A stretch of DNA of 14,496 nucleotides, taken from positions 1 to 14,496 of the forward strand of contig JBDRQW010000007.1 in NCBI GenBank assembly GCA_043826085.1, read 5' to 3'. Below the pieces are notes generated by a model that saw only the letters and a program-made list of their open reading frames with translations, made no database searches and was not told the DNA's origin. Below, piece by piece: positions 12,009 through 14,496 of this stretch (within the stretch, counting starts at the first letter, position 1; the number at the start of each line of letters is the position of its first letter). The position numbers and the translations under genes are program-made. This DNA comes from CAXBYZ01 sp043826085 (GTDB taxonomy: Bacteria; Patescibacteriota; Microgenomatia; UBA1400; CG1-02-47-37).

Positions 12009-12833
12009 CTACATTCTAGTTTGAATCGCACCACCTAGCTCCTTTTTAAATAATTCATTAGGTGTGTAGTAATTTAAACACTTTCTTGGTCGGTTGTTAA
12101 TTTCTTCTACAATCTCATCTAGCTCACTTTGCGTCAAGTCATCAAAGCTGGTACCTTTCGGTAAGTAACGCCGAAGGAGTCCGTTGGTGTTTTCGTTAGT
12201 GCCTCTTTGCCAGGATGAGTAAGGATCACAGTGATAGGTTTGCATTCCCAGAATTTGTCTTAAAATAGCATGATTAGTAAATTCTTTACCGTTATCTAAA
12301 GTGGTAGATTTTCTAGCTAATTCTGGTAACTTAACAAATAGAGATAGTTGAGCAAGAATTCTTGCCGGTGACTCCATGGAACCTACCAACTTAGCTTTTA
12401 ACTTTCTTGTTTTTCTTTCAACGGTGGTGTGAATAACCTTACCGCCACGCTTACCAATAACACTATCTCCCTCCCAGTGACCAAAGCTTTTTCTACTATT
12501 AACTAGTTCTGGTCTGAGGTGAATATTAACTCTGTTAGGAATACGAGATTTATGAACTGATCTTCCGGTTTGTTTTCTCCTCCTTTTTTGTTTTCGAGGT
12601 AAATACTCCCACCATTTACGATGAGATTGTTCCTTAGAGTAGATGAATTGATAGATAGTCTCAGGGCAAACTCTCATGGATGGATCTTTAGGAAAGGTTA
12701 GCTTCATTCTGCCAACTATTTGCTCAGGGCTCCAACCACGAAGAAGACGATTGACAGTCCATTTGTAAACTTGAGGATTCTTTAAAGTAGGTCGTTTTCT
12801 AGCTACTACTACTCTTTCCTGACTTACCCAACA
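12009..12833 (-). pseudogene. IS30-family transposase, N-terminally truncated by another IS
   Basis: From the internal Met at 12707, 232 residues carry the IS30 catalytic core: HWEGDSVIG (Asp81), TTLDNGKEF (Asp138) and SSWQRGTNENTNGLLRRYLP (Glu172, the D-D-E triad), with the usual NNRPRKCLNYYTPNELF end. The frame continues upstream of that Met as real IS30 sequence (ARKRPTLKN...NRLLRGWSPEQIVGRM) to about 12833. It then enters the terminal inverted repeat of the neighbouring IS1634-type element and stops at 12834-12836. The N-terminal DNA-binding HTH domain is missing, presumably displaced beyond 14496 by that insertion. No IS30 end repeat was identified on the left side. The element's left side also appears to cut the decayed tRNA near 11975. 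Confidence 0.85.
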
Positions 12834-12908
12834 TCAATTTCTAGAAATATCCGGCCTAATATATCAGTCTAAAGTGATGGTCAAACAGGTAATTGTCGTA
12901 CTAAAGGG

Positions 12909-12914
12909 TACAAT
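12909..12914 (+). promoter_or_regulatory. -10 box of the IS1634-type transposase
   Basis: TACAAT ends 6 nt before the GTG at 12921, placing the predicted +1 on the start codon. Confidence 0.4.
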
Positions 12915-12920
12915 ATCTCT

Positions 12921-14465
12921 GTGTACCGTCTTCGCACCACCAAAACCAAGTCAAAAGCCACCGCTGTTCAAGTAGTCCAGTACAGTAACCGTAAAACCGT
13001 AGTACTTAAACACATTGGCAGCACTAAAGATAAAAAAGAGCTTACCCTGCTTAAAATATCAGCTAAAAACTGGATCAAAAGCCACGACCCGCAACAAAGA
13101 CTTTTTACCCAACGCGTACACTCCTCTCGAACGCCAAAGAAACCATCTTCATCCCAGGTTCTAGTCCTCAATCAGGTAGAACTCATCTCCACTCACTCCA
13201 CCTTCACCTACCAAATTCTAACCCTGATCCTTAGTAAGTTAGGCTTCACAAATCTACTTAAAAATTCACCTAATCGTCAACTCCTTTTAGATTTAGTCAT
13301 TGCTCGTCTCATCAAGCCAGTCTCAAAACTAGAATCAGTTAACTTTCTCAGGCAAGAATTTAACATTAATTACTCTCGTAGTTATGTCTATCGAGAACTG
13401 AAAGAATACACTGCCCTTAAAGACAAAGTAGAGCAACTAGTAGTCAACGTAGCCAAGAAACACTTTAGCTTTAATTTTAAGCTGATCTACTACGATGTTA
13501 GCACCCTTTACTTTGAGTCATTTAAGAGCGATGACGAACTCAAGCAGTGTGGTTTTAGTAAAGATCACAAATTCAATCAACCCCGGATAGTCATTGGTTT
13601 GGTAGTTAATGATCAAGGGTTTCCTGTTAGTTACCAGATATTTAAGGGTAATAAGTTTGAAGGACACACTTTTATACCGGTAATTGAGAAACTCCAACAA
13701 AAACACGCCATCAAGACTCTCACCATCGTGGCTGACGCGGCCATGATCAGTCAACAAAACATTGATCAATTAAAAAGAAAGAAGCTTACCTACATTGTTG
13801 GGGCCAGAGTGGGAAACTTAAGTCAAAAAGTTATTAAACAGATCAGCACAGCCCTCAAACAACAAGATCAGGTTGCAATTAGACTTAAAACCAAACGAGG
13901 GGAACTCATCTGTCAGTTCTCACAATCCCGGCACTACAAAGATAAAAGCGAAACCACCAAGCAAGTTACCAAAGCCAAAAACACTTTAGAAAAGAATCCG
14001 GAGAAAGCCAGTAAAAGGTTGAAGTTTATCAAAAAGTCTAAAGATAAAGAAAAACTTGAGTTTAATCAGAAACTTTTAGATAAAACTAAGTTGCTGTGGG
14101 GAATAAAAGGCTATTACACCAACCTTAAGGAGATAGAGATTTCTAATCAAGAGGTAATTAACCAATACCGCCAGCTTTGGAAAGTAGAAAAAGCCTTTCG
14201 GATCACTAAATCTGATCTTCAAGCCAGGCCAATTTATCTACGCAATACCGACACCATTAAAGCTCACCTGCTAATCTGCTTTCTAGCTTTAAGTGTAGCT
14301 AAGTATATGGAGATTAAGTCAGGACTATCTCTTAACAAGGCTATCCAGCTTCTTCAAACAGTCAAAGATGCAAAAATTAAGAACAAACTAACCAATGAAG
14401 TTGTTACTCTAACATCTTCCCCCTCAAGTGATGTGGATAACTTTATCCAAAAGTTAGGTTTTTAG
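12921..14465 (+). CDS. IS1634-family (IS4-like DDE) transposase
   Basis: The 514-residue protein has a GTG start, a basic N-terminal domain opening MYRLRTTKTK...AVQVVQY, and the DDE core of the IS1634 group: YDVSTLYFE (Asp192), VADAAMIS (Asp272, after TLTIV) and YRQLWKVEKAFRITKSDLQARP (416-437, Glu423), the latter being the IS4-type Y...R...E...K signature. An insertion-rich Lys segment (about 340-390) separates the second Asp from Glu, as is normal in IS4-like enzymes with a beta-strand insertion domain. It is full length and intact, so it may be active. It cuts and pastes the element defined by the 15-bp inverted repeats. Confidence 0.92.
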   Translation: MYRLRTTKTKSKATAVQVVQYSNRKTVVLKHIGSTKDKKELTLLKISAKNWIKSHDPQQRLFTQRVHSSRTPKKPSSSQVLVLNQVELISTHSTFTYQILTLILSKLGFTNLLKNSPNRQLLLDLVIARLIKPVSKLESVNFLRQEFNINYSRSYVYRELKEYTALKDKVEQLVVNVAKKHFSFNFKLIYYDVSTLYFESFKSDDELKQCGFSKDHKFNQPRIVIGLVVNDQGFPVSYQIFKGNKFEGHTFIPVIEKLQQKHAIKTLTIVADAAMISQQNIDQLKRKKLTYIVGARVGNLSQKVIKQISTALKQQDQVAIRLKTKRGELICQFSQSRHYKDKSETTKQVTKAKNTLEKNPEKASKRLKFIKKSKDKEKLEFNQKLLDKTKLLWGIKGYYTNLKEIEISNQEVINQYRQLWKVEKAFRITKSDLQARPIYLRNTDTIKAHLLICFLALSVAKYMEIKSGLSLNKAIQLLQTVKDAKIKNKLTNEVVTLTSSPSSDVDNFIQKLGF

Positions 14466-14496
14466 GGTTTGTCGTACTAATTTGGGTAAGTCAGGA

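Larger units (their letters stand above)
12817..14496 (+). mobile_element. IS1634-type insertion sequence, nested in the IS30 remnant
   Basis: Perfect 15-bp terminal inverted repeats TCCTGACTTACCCAA (12817-12831) and TTGGGTAAGTCAGGA (14482-14496) enclose one transposase gene. The right repeat coincides with the end of the window, so the true end and any target duplication cannot be seen. A 12-nt direct repeat TTGTCGTACTAA lies at 12893-12904 and 14469-14480, just outside both ends of the gene. Confidence 0.8.

Overview
The window is AT-rich, tightly packed and full of small proteins. tRNA genes are clustered, most start codons sit only a few bases after a -10 box, and YibE/F, CarD-like, PsbP-like and LAGLIDADG/HTH proteins lie close together. 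This looks like a Candidate Phyla Radiation (Patescibacteria, perhaps Microgenomates) genome. That placement is inferred from gene style; no marker gene here proves it.

Layout. Bases 1-207 hold the 5' end of a tRNA-guanine transglycosylase gene (minus strand). A class II-type Fic AMP-transferase with a C-terminal winged helix (plus) converges on and overlaps a YibE/F membrane protein (minus). A DEAD-box helicase with a structured leader and a CarD/CdnL-like protein follow on the plus strand, then TspO on the minus strand. Bases 4886-6283 are a minus-strand tRNA array (transcribed Gln, Leu, Pro, then a LAGLIDADG-like gene, then Gly, Arg, Lys, His). Its spacers are filled with short palindromic repeats. 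Upstream of the array are lspA, a small one-helix membrane protein and a PsbP-like anchored protein.

Bases 7680-7781 hold what looks like a stand-alone small structured RNA with its own extended -10 promoter, a three-way-junction fold and an intrinsic terminator; I cannot assign it to a known family. Next come a frameshifted small gene, an antitoxin-like gene without a recognisable toxin, and a small lysine-rich ORF.

Bases 8784-11918 form an acquired restriction-modification island. An HpaII-type restriction endonuclease is translationally coupled to a single polypeptide joining a complete RadC (HhH + JAMM/MPN) protein to a C5-cytosine methyltransferase. The island is bounded by two 84-bp ungapped direct repeats (offset 3051 bp), each ending in a tRNA 3'-end-like sequence. 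A decayed tRNA body is attached to the right copy. This looks like att-type integration at a tRNA gene, although no integrase is present. To its right is an IS30 transposase remnant, interrupted by an IS1634-type element with perfect 15-bp inverted repeats that reaches the last base of the window.

Two themes run through the whole window. Many promoters predict leaderless or nearly leaderless mRNAs. Several families of small hairpin repeats occupy the intergenic spaces, particularly around tRNA genes and mobile DNA.
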